From an uncultured Lachnospiraceae bacterium (lineage in GTDB: Bacteria; Bacillota; Clostridia; Lachnospirales; Lachnospiraceae), in assembly GCA_910578605.1 (NCBI GenBank), contig CAJTQG010000017.1:30102-63999 (forward strand): a stretch of DNA of 33,898 nt. Reading direction: 5' to 3'. The position numbers were made by a program, and so were the translations under genes. Shown here piece by piece: positions 1 through 8,855 of the stretch. Every line of letters begins with the position of its first letter. The stretch's first letter is position 1. Under the pieces are notes generated by a model that worked only from the letters and a program-made list of their open reading frames with translations, was not told where the DNA came from and did no database searches.

Positions 1-3000
1 TTTGAGGGAACAGAATTCTAAAGAGTTTGCAGATGGAATGTTTCAATATTTATCCCAAATGCACACAGAAAATAATTATAGAATGGAAAGCCTTCCTAGC
101 AGATTTCTTTTGGAAATGTCTATTTCCTATGGTTTGCTGCCAAATACAAGTGACAACCATTTTGTGCAGGCATCAGGAGGATTTTACGGAAGAAATATTG
201 CGGCAAACATATGGAACAGCCAAAAGGAAGAATACCCTTACCCCAATCGTATTTTGTTTAAACCGGAAAATATAGTACGGCTTCGGTCTTTCTCCGATTA
301 TTTTAGATTAATGAATATGAATAAAAATCAATACCTGACAAGAAACAATAGAAATTCATGGGAAAAAATTCTTATGAGCGGCTGTGCAAATCATCTGTAT
401 GAGCTGAAGGGAAAGGGATATAGAGAAATCTATGAAACCACAAGGAGTATTTGCTTTATTACCTTGCTTACTTTTTGGCTTCAGACGGAACAGGTACCTC
501 ATTGTGTTTTGGAGTATATGTACAAGGAATATAGCTTGAAAACTATAGAACACACCAGTACACAGAGAATTTATGCACCGTTAAAGCAGGCAATCTTAAA
601 ACAATATCCTCAGATTGAAGAAGATATGTTTGATGAAAATGGCAAGGTGCAGATTATGGATAATTGGTATAGGGCTTTAATGCGGATTGTATCAGATAAT
701 CACTCAGATTATGATAAAGGCTTGTATGAGGAGTCCGCTCAGATAAAGGAGCGGGTGGAGCAATTATTTAGCTGTCCCGAGTGGGAGAAAATTCAGTATG
801 AGCCGGAATTATTTGAAAAAATGTTTCTACAGCTTCATAACAGAAAGGTGCTGCCAAAGTCTTTGGCAATAAGGCTGATTGACTTTTATTCACAGGATGG
901 GCCATGGGACAATGTTGGAAGAGTACAGCTCATGTTGGAAGGATTATATCAATCACTGGGATTTATTCGAAAAATGAAAGAGATTGATGGTATGGTGTCG
1001 GTTCCTCTAGAAATGGCAAGAGTGGAAGACATTGGCGATGACAATAAAGAGTTTTGGTATTATTTTTTAATGTGTGGTTTTGGATTCCGCAGTGCCTCTA
1101 TAAAGGGCTCAAGCAACAGCAATCAGGAGTATGCAAAGGGAAGCACCTACTATCTACCACCATACATCAATGAGATATACTATCCGTCTTTGGAGTGGCA
1201 GAAGCTTTTTACAGGCTTTGACAAAAAAGAGAATAAAATCTGCAATCCGGTGAGTGAAGAATTTATATTGCCGGATGGAAAGAAACTTAAGGCAGAATTT
1301 TATCTTCATTATGTGTTGTATTATCTAGATGATGAGTTGGTGTTTCAGCCAAGATATACATGGGAGAAGGCTATGGAGTTTGCTGGGAAGATAGAGAGGA
1401 CAGAGCAATTCTTCTATCTTCTTGCTATTACAAGAATTCAACCCCAGGAGCGTAAGCAAGCAAAAGAACAGATTGAAATGCGCCTAAAAAACCTTTCCCT
1501 TTATCCCCCTACACGTTCCGTTATAGCTACATTATTGGCTCAGGATAATGGCAGAGATTGGGAGGAGGAGCAAGAAATATCAGAGTATAAAGCAGAAGAT
1601 GTCAGAGAACATTGGATGTTGGAGGATAGGGATAAGGTGCTGGCAGTATATTATATGGAGCAGGAAAAGTATTGTTTCAGATTGACAGCTACAAAAGAGA
1701 ATATTACTCTGTTTTATCAAGAGAAATTTGGGTGGACAGAGTTATATGAAAGGAATTGGGAAGAATGGGGGGAGAATGCTGCTTTAGGGGGAGAAAAGAA
1801 TTGGAGTAGAGAGGCATTGGATATGATGCACTCATTAAGGCAGCCAAAGCCGGTTTCGATTGGTGCCATTTCTCTGGAAGGAATGGACAATGAAAAAAAG
1901 GCGGAGGAGATTTTAGAGGCATTAAAGATGCATATGCGCTATAAGGAGAAGAAGGAAGAACTTTGTGCCATTGTGCCAGGTGAACAGTGGAGCATGGAGG
2001 ACAGCAAAGAGCTTTCTGATTTTTTCAAAAAAGAAGGCAGATATTTAACAGAGAGCTATTGTGTGCTTCGATATGGGGAGGATAAAAGAAATGAGAGAGT
2101 ATTTTATTGTTCCATGGAACCTTACGGATTCCCTGTGGCGGATCACAATATGGAATTTGAAAGCACCTATCAGTACAATTTAAATAATTTGGATAAAAAA
2201 ATTAAGGAAAAGTATTGGATTGTGGGACGTTTTGGCTGGGGTGAAATATATAATCCAAAGTATGGATTTGAGCCTAAGCCTATAGCTATCGGTAAGAGCG
2301 GAACTTATTACGCAGACGGTTTTATTCGCCTGCGCAGGGCACAAAACCTATCTGAGCTGCTCTCCCAATTATTTGATTTTTCCAATGTGATGGAGGTGGA
2401 GAGCTATGAGGGTGTTTTAAGTATATCACGTCTCAATCACAGTCTGGAATATTGTTATAGCAAGGAGGATTTTTATAAGTCCGTGTACAATAAGGAAATC
2501 CTATGGGCGGATTTGTTTACTAAGTTTACAAAAGCAGAAATCCTATGGGAATTTGGACTTTGGATGGATAAGCTGTTAGAACGGGAGGATAGATTTCATG
2601 TACTATACTTTGAGCTGATGTGGGAAAAGAGCGGGCGGTATTCCCTATGTGTATATGACCAAACCTGCCCTTGCTCCTTTGAGGATAGCAGCAAAAAGCA
2701 CCACAGAGAACTGGATTGTGGGGGAAAACAGTTTATGTGGAAAAATACAGATAGAGATACAGTATTGGGGGAGGTTGGCAATTTGGTACAATGGTATTTG
2801 TCAGTTGGCAAATATAGAGACAAAATGATAAACAGTCTTATGATTGATATTGGCTTTTCTCATAAGAAGCATGGTACCTATACAGGAACAACATTATATA
2901 AAAACGTGAAAGGAATTATGGACGCGGTAATGCAGAGAAATGCTATGCAGGCCTACTCTGTTACAATAAAAGAGGATGAAAAGCCAAGTATATTCCACAG

Positions 3001-3742
3001 CAAATTTGGCGGTATGCCTTACTGGGATGGCAGCAAAGAATACCCTAAGGACAGCCAGGGAGAAAAGCTTGTGTTAATTGCACAGTTTAATTTGGATAAT
3101 AACAAAATAGAAGCTCTGCCGGATGGAGGGATGCTTCAGTTTTTTGGAAAGCCAGAAGAAATTTTTTCCCAGGGCTTTGGCACATGGGATGATCAGGATA
3201 AATACAGAGTAGTGTATCATGAGAGAATAGATTACAATGTTTGTGAAAAGGAACTAAGCAGTATGGAACTGCCTGACAGTACACGGATGAATTACCCCAA
3301 GCATGTGCCTATATCTAATGAGACACAAGTTGAGTTAACAGTAAAGACAGCATATTTAGGAAACGAGGATTACAGATATTATCAAGAATTTTCCGATGCC
3401 ATTAAGGAGCGTTTTGATATGAATCTGCCGGAGAATAATTACTACAAGGTGTTAGAGAGTGATGAACGGTATGACTTGGAGCATAAGATGAGCAATGCAG
3501 GGAGTTGGCTGTTAGGTTATTCTCAGTTTGCCAGGAAAGATCCAAGGGAAAAAGAAAAGCAATTTCGCCAGTACGACAGGCTGTTGTTTCAGCTTGATGT
3601 TCACTATCTTAACAGAGAACAGAATGAATATTATTTTAAGCATGGAGGCTGTGGTGTTGCCAACTTTTTTATTCGAAATGAGGACTTGCTGAATCGAGAT
3701 TTTAGTCATATCATGTACCACTGGGAATGCTGTAAGCAGTAA
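1..3742 (+). CDS. Very large YwqG/DUF1963-domain protein, 5' truncated
   Basis: The frame is open from the first bases of the window and no ribosome binding site is visible, so the gene probably starts upstream; at least 1246 codons are present. The last ~250 residues (from about codon 1000) resemble the YwqG/DUF1963 family: a FGGMPYWDG motif, then a LIAQFNL strand, a GGMLQFF strand and the terminal pattern GCGVANFFI...L..DFSHIMYHWEC. The upstream ~1000 residues are rich in Tyr, Trp, Glu and Lys, with no signal peptide or clear membrane span, and I do not recognise a family there. DUF1963 has no assigned biochemical activity that I can cite. The gene stands alone ahead of the gdhA promoter. 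No frameshift is seen. The C-terminal family call is fairly firm; the function is unknown. Confidence 0.8.
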   Translation, partial: LREQNSKEFADGMFQYLSQMHTENNYRMESLPSRFLLEMSISYGLLPNTSDNHFVQASGGFYGRNIAANIWNSQKEEYPYPNRILFKPENIVRLRSFSDYFRLMNMNKNQYLTRNNRNSWEKILMSGCANHLYELKGKGYREIYETTRSICFITLLTFWLQTEQVPHCVLEYMYKEYSLKTIEHTSTQRIYAPLKQAILKQYPQIEEDMFDENGKVQIMDNWYRALMRIVSDNHSDYDKGLYEESAQIKERVEQLFSCPEWEKIQYEPELFEKMFLQLHNRKVLPKSLAIRLIDFYSQDGPWDNVGRVQLMLEGLYQSLGFIRKMKEIDGMVSVPLEMARVEDIGDDNKEFWYYFLMCGFGFRSASIKGSSNSNQEYAKGSTYYLPPYINEIYYPSLEWQKLFTGFDKKENKICNPVSEEFILPDGKKLKAEFYLHYVLYYLDDELVFQPRYTWEKAMEFAGKIERTEQFFYLLAITRIQPQERKQAKEQIEMRLKNLSLYPPTRSVIATLLAQDNGRDWEEEQEISEYKAEDVREHWMLEDRDKVLAVYYMEQEKYCFRLTATKENITLFYQEKFGWTELYERNWEEWGENAALGGEKNWSREALDMMHSLRQPKPVSIGAISLEGMDNEKKAEEILEALKMHMRYKEKKEELCAIVPGEQWSMEDSKELSDFFKKEGRYLTESYCVLRYGEDKRNERVFYCSMEPYGFPVADHNMEFESTYQYNLNNLDKKIKEKYWIVGRFGWGEIYNPKYGFEPKPIAIGKSGTYYADGFIRLRRAQNLSELLSQLFDFSNVMEVESYEGVLSISRLNHSLEYCYSKEDFYKSVYNKEILWADLFTKFTKAEILWEFGLWMDKLLEREDRFHVLYFELMWEKSGRYSLCVYDQTCPCSFEDSSKKHHRELDCGGKQFMWKNTDRDTVLGEVGNLVQWYLSVGKYRDKMINSLMIDIGFSHKKHGTYTGTTLYKNVKGIMDAVMQRNAMQAYSVTIKEDEKPSIFHSKFGGMPYWDGSKEYPKDSQGEKLVLIAQFNLDNNKIEALPDGGMLQFFGKPEEIFSQGFGTWDDQDKYRVVYHERIDYNVCEKELSSMELPDSTRMNYPKHVPISNETQVELTVKTAYLGNEDYRYYQEFSDAIKERFDMNLPENNYYKVLESDERYDLEHKMSNAGSWLLGYSQFARKDPREKEKQFRQYDRLLFQLDVHYLNREQNEYYFKHGGCGVANFFIRNEDLLNRDFSHIMYHWECCKQ

Positions 3743-3759
3743 TAGGATGAAAAAAAATC

Positions 3760-3788
3760 TTGCTAATGCACAAAAATAGTAATATAAT
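3760..3788 (+). promoter_or_regulatory. Sigma-A-type promoter of gdhA
   Basis: TTGCTA at 3760-3765 and a perfect TATAAT at 3783-3788 are separated by 17 bp. Transcription would start near 3795, downstream of the in-frame ATG at 3789. This is one reason for choosing the later gdhA start at 3831. Confidence 0.6.
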
Positions 3789-3830
3789 ATGGAAGAATTA
3801 TTTTATCTAAATTTTAAAGGAGGAAGAAAC

Positions 3831-5165
3831 ATGTCATATGTTGATGAGGTAATTGACTTAGTAGTATCTAAAAATCCTGCTGAGCCTGAATTTCATCAGG
3901 CTGTAAAGGAAGTATTGGAATCTTTACGTCCTGTTGTGGAAGCAAACGAGGAGAAATTTAGAAAAGAAGCTTTGTTGGAGAGACTTACAAATCCAGAAAG
4001 ACAGTTTAAATTCCGTGTACCTTGGGTAGATGACAAGGGACAAGTTCAGGTAAATACAGGCTACCGTGTGCAGTTTAACAGCGCTATAGGACCATATAAG
4101 GGGGGATTGCGTCTCCACCCTTCCGTAAACTTAGGTATTATCAAGTTTTTAGGTTTTGAGCAGATTTTCAAAAATTCATTGACTGGTCTCCCTATTGGCG
4201 GAGGTAAAGGCGGTTCTGATTTTGATCCTAAGGGCAAATCTGACAGAGAGGTAATGGCATTTTGCCAGAGCTTTATGACAGAATTGTGCAAATACATAGG
4301 AGCAGATACAGATGTTCCTGCTGGTGATATCGGTACAGGCGCAAGAGAAATTGGATATATGTTTGGTCAATATAAACGAATCCGTGGTGTTTATGAAGGT
4401 GTGCTTACCGGAAAGGGATTATCCTACGGCGGTTCATTGGCAAGGACAGAGGCAACAGGTTACGGTTTATTATATTTGACAGAAGAAATGTTAAAGTGCA
4501 ACGGTCATGATATGAAGGATAAGATTGTGGCAGTATCTGGTTCTGGAAATGTTGCTATTTATGCTACACAGAAAGCCCATCAGCTGGGCGCAAAGGTAGT
4601 TACGGTGTCTGATTCCACAGGATGGGTATATGATCCAGAAGGAATAGACGTTGATTTACTGAAGGAAGTAAAGGAAGTGAATCGCGCTAGATTGACAGAG
4701 TATGCTGCAAAGAGACCAAGTGCACAGTACCATGAGGGACGTGGTGTATGGACTGTGAAATGTGACATTGCTCTTCCATGTGCAACACAGAATGAGTTAG
4801 ATTTAGAGGATGCAAAGCAGTTAGTAGCCAACGGATGTTTTGCGGTAGCAGAAGGTGCCAACATGCCTACTACGTTGGAGGCAACCCAGTATCTGCAGGA
4901 AAACAAAGTATTATTTGCTCCTGGCAAGGCTGCCAATGCCGGTGGTGTGGCAACCTCAGCATTAGAGATGTCCCAGAACAGCGAGAGATTAAGCTGGACA
5001 TTTGAGGAGGTTGACGGAAAGTTACATGATATTATGGTAAATATTTTCCACAACTTAGATGACGCAGCTAAGAGATATGGCGTGGAGGGCGACTATGTTG
5101 TCGGAGCCAATATCGCTGGTTTTGAGAAGGTTGTAGATGCTATGCTTGCTCAGGGCGTGTGCTAA
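3831..5165 (+). CDS. gdhA: NADP-type glutamate dehydrogenase
   Basis: This 444-residue cytoplasmic enzyme interconverts 2-oxoglutarate plus ammonium with glutamate and belongs to the hexameric bacterial/fungal GDH family. The substrate-binding segment with KGGLRLHP and the signature PIGGGKGGSDFDPKGKSD, with the catalytic-type Lys126, are intact. The second domain has the Rossmann element VAVSGSGNVA and the conserved AEGANMPTT and APGKAANAGGV segments. The start at 3831 is preceded by AAAGGAGG. An in-frame ATG at 3789 lies upstream of the predicted transcription start and lacks a good ribosome binding site. Length and motifs match the small hexameric family, which is usually NADP(H)-dependent; cofactor preference is inferred from the family. 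The gene is monocistronic, with its own promoter and a strong terminator. Confidence 0.95.
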   Translation: MSYVDEVIDLVVSKNPAEPEFHQAVKEVLESLRPVVEANEEKFRKEALLERLTNPERQFKFRVPWVDDKGQVQVNTGYRVQFNSAIGPYKGGLRLHPSVNLGIIKFLGFEQIFKNSLTGLPIGGGKGGSDFDPKGKSDREVMAFCQSFMTELCKYIGADTDVPAGDIGTGAREIGYMFGQYKRIRGVYEGVLTGKGLSYGGSLARTEATGYGLLYLTEEMLKCNGHDMKDKIVAVSGSGNVAIYATQKAHQLGAKVVTVSDSTGWVYDPEGIDVDLLKEVKEVNRARLTEYAAKRPSAQYHEGRGVWTVKCDIALPCATQNELDLEDAKQLVANGCFAVAEGANMPTTLEATQYLQENKVLFAPGKAANAGGVATSALEMSQNSERLSWTFEEVDGKLHDIMVNIFHNLDDAAKRYGVEGDYVVGANIAGFEKVVDAMLAQGVC

Positions 5166-5194
5166 ACAGAATACCTATTTATGTAAGCGAATAG

Positions 5195-5247
5195 AAAAAT
5201 CCTGTTATCTTTATATTGGTACAATATTTAAGATAACAGGATTTTTT
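5195..5247. terminator. Intrinsic terminator, probably bidirectional
   Basis: A 13-bp perfect stem (5199-5211 with 5230-5242) is extended by an inner ATATTG/CAATAT helix with a GTA loop. It is followed by T's on the plus strand and preceded by A's. It can therefore end gdhA and also the convergent phosphodiesterase gene that stops at 5291. Confidence 0.85.
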
Positions 5248-5290
5248 ATGTGATAGGAAAGAAAGTTTTATTGCTGCGGACAGTGGTTTT

Positions 5291-7102
5291 TTATGACATA
5301 AGGAAAGTAATTAGCTGAATCAGATAATCCTTCCGTCCTTTTGCGTGGATTTGCTCTTTGACGGACACTGGTTTATCAGTAATAATATTGTCTACATCCG
5401 CGTATATCATGGCATTGATTCTATAATCGTCATTTACGGTCCACGCATAGACCTCCTTTCCCTTTTTGTGAATAGAATCCACCAACTGTCTTGTAATAAA
5501 GCAGTAGTTAATGCTGAAGGCATCTACATCCTCCATAGAGGCAATTCCCTGAAAGGCTGCCTTGAGAAGGTAGCCGGTGCGGATATTAGGATTGAGGGAT
5601 TTTACTTCCTGTAAAAGCGGATATTCAAATGAAGTGACAATACAGTAATTCTCGTATTCAAAAGATTCAATTTGTTTTACAAGAGTGGAAATTAAATTTT
5701 TTTCGTGTCCTGTAGATTTCACGTCAATATTTAACATAACATGATGCTCCTTGGCAAAGGCAAGAACTTGAGTGAAGGTTGGAATTGTGGTTCCCTTGAA
5801 CTCAGGTGCAAACCAACTGCCGGCATCTAATTGTTTGACAGTGGAATAGTTTACATCCCATACGTTGGCATTAAAACCAGTAGTTCGTTTTAAGTTCGTG
5901 TCATGCAGTACAATTAAATGTCCATCTTTAGTTTGCTGGATATCTAGTTCAATACAGTCTGCCATATTTTCCACTGCTGCCTCAAAAGCGGGAAGTGTAT
6001 TTTCCGGCGCATGGATAGAATCCCCTCGGTGGGCAGAGATAGTGGGAGTGTTCCAAAATTGGGTGCTGTTTGACAGGTTTTGATAGGCGCCGTTGGAGGC
6101 ATACACGCTTATGCTGACAAGGGCGAATATGGTGATCATCAACAAATAGCGGGAATGGATTTTTTTCTCCCTCAGGCTGTAGGAAGGTACTAAAAGCTGG
6201 TAAATGTGTTCTCTTCTCTGTTTTTTGTAGAGATAAAAGCATTGGGAGAAGAAGGAGAAAGTAAGGGGCACAAGAAAACAGGATAAAAAGAAGGCGGCAA
6301 GGCTGACAATACCTCTGGCAATTCCTAATACAATAGCCAACGCTAAGTGGTTAGAGGCAAGCAGATGCACTCCTAATATGGCAATTCCTACACATATGAC
6401 AATAAAGACAGCTAGTATAAAAAGAGCAGCCATGTTAAATAAAAGAAAACATGCAAAGGTAGAAAATTTATGTGTTTTTAGCAAATTCCAGCTTTTTTCA
6501 ATGGCTTTTTTAAAGGATGTATGCTCTAAAATAAAATAGTGCATACAAAAACAGCAGCAATAGGCAGCTAGACAAATCATCAAAAAAGCAAAAAGAAATA
6601 AGAATGTGTAGATTGGTTTTTCTGTTGCAAAATTCCACACAAAATCCGGTACTTTCAAGGTGAAAATGTAGCTAGACAGCAGGGAAATGCTGCTTAATGG
6701 TATCATAAATAAATTCAGCAAAAAGAAACCTATATTTTTAGGATATAAAATACGCAGGGATGCAGTCAGGCCATAGCGCAGCATGGTAAACAGTGAAACC
6801 GGCTGCTTATGTTTTGTCAAATCAAAGCAATAAATAATGGAGCTGATTTCTATGGAGCTGAAAAAGGAGGATAAAATAAACATAAGACATAAGCATCCAA
6901 GCGTAGTTGGCTTTGTGATAAAATCAAAAAATGTTGAATTTGTCAGATAGGAGATATTAGCATAGCGAAGAGAACTATAATATAACCTGCTGAGGGCGGG
7001 AGAAAGGATAGCAAAGGTAATGATTTTGTAGATCAGTTCAAACAACAAAATAGTACGAATATTTTGAAAAAATAAGCGATAACTTTTCGTGATTCTCTTC
7101 AT
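5291..7102 (-). CDS. Membrane-anchored glycerophosphodiester phosphodiesterase
   Basis: This 603-residue protein has a multi-span N-terminal membrane domain (about residues 10-320), one more span near 335-350, and a C-terminal GDPD TIM-barrel domain from about residue 352. The catalytic signatures are all present: SAHRG with His358, APENT, ELDIQ and VLHD. The family hydrolyses glycerophosphodiesters to glycerol-3-phosphate and an alcohol. The membrane domain matches the GPDPase_memb architecture common in Firmicutes and suggests action at the membrane on lipid or lipoteichoic-acid breakdown products, which is inference. The start at 7102 follows an AAGGAA site; the ATG at 7165 would add 21 residues without a comparable site. 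The gene is divergent from the thi operon and convergent with gdhA. Confidence 0.88.
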   Translation of the reverse strand: MKRITKSYRLFFQNIRTILLFELIYKIITFAILSPALSRLYYSSLRYANISYLTNSTFFDFITKPTTLGCLCLMFILSSFFSSIEISSIIYCFDLTKHKQPVSLFTMLRYGLTASLRILYPKNIGFFLLNLFMIPLSSISLLSSYIFTLKVPDFVWNFATEKPIYTFLFLFAFLMICLAAYCCCFCMHYFILEHTSFKKAIEKSWNLLKTHKFSTFACFLLFNMAALFILAVFIVICVGIAILGVHLLASNHLALAIVLGIARGIVSLAAFFLSCFLVPLTFSFFSQCFYLYKKQRREHIYQLLVPSYSLREKKIHSRYLLMITIFALVSISVYASNGAYQNLSNSTQFWNTPTISAHRGDSIHAPENTLPAFEAAVENMADCIELDIQQTKDGHLIVLHDTNLKRTTGFNANVWDVNYSTVKQLDAGSWFAPEFKGTTIPTFTQVLAFAKEHHVMLNIDVKSTGHEKNLISTLVKQIESFEYENYCIVTSFEYPLLQEVKSLNPNIRTGYLLKAAFQGIASMEDVDAFSINYCFITRQLVDSIHKKGKEVYAWTVNDDYRINAMIYADVDNIITDKPVSVKEQIHAKGRKDYLIQLITFLMS

Positions 7103-7169
7103 TGCAAGGTTCCTTCTTTCATTAATAGTTCCATTCATTGTAATGTTTGTAATAAATTTTGTCAATTAC

Positions 7170-7199
7170 TTGACAAGGATAGGGTGATATTGGTATGAT
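7170..7199 (+). promoter_or_regulatory. Promoter of the thiamine operon leader
   Basis: A perfect TTGACA (7170-7175) and TATGAT (7194-7199) are spaced by 18 bp. This places the transcript start near 7206, about 90 nt ahead of the TPP aptamer. Confidence 0.6.
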
Positions 7200-7291
7200 G
7201 TTATGTAGCGTTTGAAACAGGTCTTTGCAACAACGTAAAGAACTGAGAATACTAAATGAAAATACAATATGAACTATAAAATACAAGTAAT

Positions 7292-7375
7292 TGCAGGGGG
7301 ACTGCACAGAGCAGTTGAGAAGGCCAAGGCCTGACCCTTTGAACCTGTCAGCTAACACTGTCGTAGGGAGCCAAT
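7292..7375 (+). promoter_or_regulatory. TPP riboswitch (THI element)
   Basis: The aptamer shows the THI-box core: GGGG at 7297-7300, a CTGC/GCAG arm (7302-7314), a TTGAGA version of the usual CTGAGA motif (7315-7320), ACCCTTTGAACCTG around 7334-7347, and the closing GTAGGGA near 7363-7369. TPP binding normally represses downstream thiamine genes, which fits thiE and thiC following. The C-to-T change in the CTGAGA motif is the only core departure I noticed. Confidence 0.93.
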
Positions 7376-7386
7376 CAGATTAGGAG

Positions 7387-7420
7387 AAGCTTGCCCGGCG
7401 GCAGGCTTGTTTTATCTTAT
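7387..7420 (+). terminator. Intrinsic terminator of the TPP riboswitch
   Basis: A 9-bp stem with one G-T wobble (7387-7395 with 7400-7408), a CGGC loop and a following GTTTTAT tract lie directly after the aptamer. This is the expected expression platform for transcriptional attenuation. Confidence 0.75.
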
Positions 7421-7440
7421 AGGTAATCTGTTCAGGTTTA

Positions 7441-7457
7441 TGCCGGCTTTGCCGGCA
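7441..7457 (+). other. Second hairpin in the thi leader
   Basis: A perfect 7-bp GC-rich stem, TGCCGGC / GCCGGCA, with a TTT loop lies 34 nt before the thiE start. The following tract (CTTACACATTTTCC) is only weakly T-rich, so it could be a back-up terminator or simply a structured 5' UTR. Confidence 0.6.
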
Positions 7458-7491
7458 CTTACACATTTTCCTTTGAGAGTTGGTGCAAAAT

Positions 7492-8124
7492 ATGATTGAT
7501 AAGAAAAATATAGACTACACATTGTATCTATGTACAGACAGAGAGCTGATGAGTACAATGACAGTGGAACAGGCGGTGGAGCAGGCCATACTGGGAGGAT
7601 GCGGGATTGTGCAGCTGCGGGAGAAAAAATGTAAAGCCAGAGAATTTATTCGTATTGCAGAGGGAGTGAAAGCGGTTACACAGAAATATGGGATACCGCT
7701 TATTATCAATGACAGAGTAGATATTGCTCTTGCAGTAGACGCCGACGGAGTACATGTGGGACAGAGCGATATGCCCTGTGCAATGGTCAGACAGCTTTTG
7801 GGGCAAGATAAAATAATAGGTGTATCTGCTCATAATAGGGAGGAAGCTATGGCGGCGGCGGCAGACGGGGCTGATTATCTGGGAGTGGGGGCAATCTATT
7901 CTACCAATACAAAGGAAGATGCAGGAGTGATTACTCCACAAACCTTTGCCAGTCTGAGGGCAGCTGTTGGTCTTCCCATTGTAGCAATCGGTGGAGTTAA
8001 TCGAGACAGAGTGGACTATGTAAAAGGCTTGGGGGCGGATGGTATGGCAGTTGTCTCAGCGGTTATCAGTGCACGGGATATACAAGGTGCAGCAAAGGAA
8101 TTGGTTAATTTATGGAGAAGATAA
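7492..8124 (+). CDS. thiE: Thiamine-phosphate synthase
   Basis: ThiE joins HMP pyrophosphate and hydroxyethylthiazole phosphate to give thiamine monophosphate in the cytoplasm. The 210-residue TIM-barrel protein has the family landmarks: an early QLREK motif, PLIINDRVDIALAVDADGVH, VGQSDMP, the GVSAHN segment, DYLGVGAIYSTNTKEDAG and PIVAIGGV. The ATG at 7492 is preferred; a TTG at 7480 in the same frame would add four residues and the upstream ribosome binding signal is weak for both. It is the first gene of an operon controlled by the TPP riboswitch, and its end overlaps the next gene by 13 nt, suggesting translational coupling. Confidence 0.95.
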   Translation: MIDKKNIDYTLYLCTDRELMSTMTVEQAVEQAILGGCGIVQLREKKCKAREFIRIAEGVKAVTQKYGIPLIINDRVDIALAVDADGVHVGQSDMPCAMVRQLLGQDKIIGVSAHNREEAMAAAADGADYLGVGAIYSTNTKEDAGVITPQTFASLRAAVGLPIVAIGGVNRDRVDYVKGLGADGMAVVSAVISARDIQGAAKELVNLWRR

Positions 8125-8840
8125 AAGGAGTTATTTTGGATTTAGATGGAACGCTGCTGGATTCTATGTGGGTGTGGGAGCAGATAGATATAGATTTTCT
8201 GGCGAGAAGGGGTTTGCAGGTGCCAGAGGATTATGTGGATGCCATAACTCCTATGGGATTTTATGCAGCGGCGGAGTATACAATCCACAGATTTGGATTT
8301 TCTCAGACGCCAGAGGAGATTATAGAGGAGTGGAAGGAAATGTCCAGGGAGGTTTATGCCTCTGAAGTGTTATGCAAAAAATATGTGAGGGAGGCCCTGG
8401 AGTTTTTTCAAAAAAACGGTATTCATATGACCATTGCCACAGCATCCCATGAAGAATTGTTTATACCTTGTCTTAAAAATAATGGGATTTGGGAATATTT
8501 TGACAGTTATTCCACTATGAGTGAGGTGAAAAGAGGGAAAGGTTTTCCCGATATCTATGAGCTTGCGGCAAAGAAAATTCAATGTGAACCTCACCAGGTC
8601 ATTGTGTTTGAGGATATAGTACAGGGAGTGCAGGGAGCCAGAATGGGAGGTTTTTGCACAGTAGGTGTTCACGATTCCTATTCTCAGCATGACGAGGTAA
8701 ATCTGCGCAGAGAGGCAGACTATTATATGATGGATTGGTCTCAGCTGCCAGCTATATATGAAGAAATTATAAAAAAACAATCAAAATTTGATCATCATTA
8801 TAATCATTTAAATAATCATTTAAGCCAAAGGGCTACATAA
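8112..8840 (+). CDS. HAD-superfamily hydrolase in the thiamine operon
   Basis: This 242-residue subfamily IA HAD phosphatase has motif I DLDGT (Asp10 nucleophile, Asp12), motif II in TIATAS, a motif III Lys in KRGKGFPDIY, and motif IV VFEDIVQG. A helical cap domain lies between motifs I and II, as in beta-phosphoglucomutase-like enzymes. It overlaps thiE by 13 nt and ends 15 nt before thiC, so it is co-transcribed under TPP control. Context suggests a phosphatase acting on a thiamine intermediate such as thiamine monophosphate, but the substrate cannot be read from the sequence. The C-terminal tail is unusually rich in His and Asn (FDHHYNHLNNHLS). Confidence 0.9.
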   Translation: MEKIKGVILDLDGTLLDSMWVWEQIDIDFLARRGLQVPEDYVDAITPMGFYAAAEYTIHRFGFSQTPEEIIEEWKEMSREVYASEVLCKKYVREALEFFQKNGIHMTIATASHEELFIPCLKNNGIWEYFDSYSTMSEVKRGKGFPDIYELAAKKIQCEPHQVIVFEDIVQGVQGARMGGFCTVGVHDSYSQHDEVNLRREADYYMMDWSQLPAIYEEIIKKQSKFDHHYNHLNNHLSQRAT

Positions 8841-8855
8841 ATGCGGAGGTAAGCA

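Noticed and set aside
4580..5053. 157-codon minus-strand frame inside gdhA
   Set aside because: It is fully antisense to a clear glutamate dehydrogenase and has no family resemblance; it is a shadow of biased codon use.
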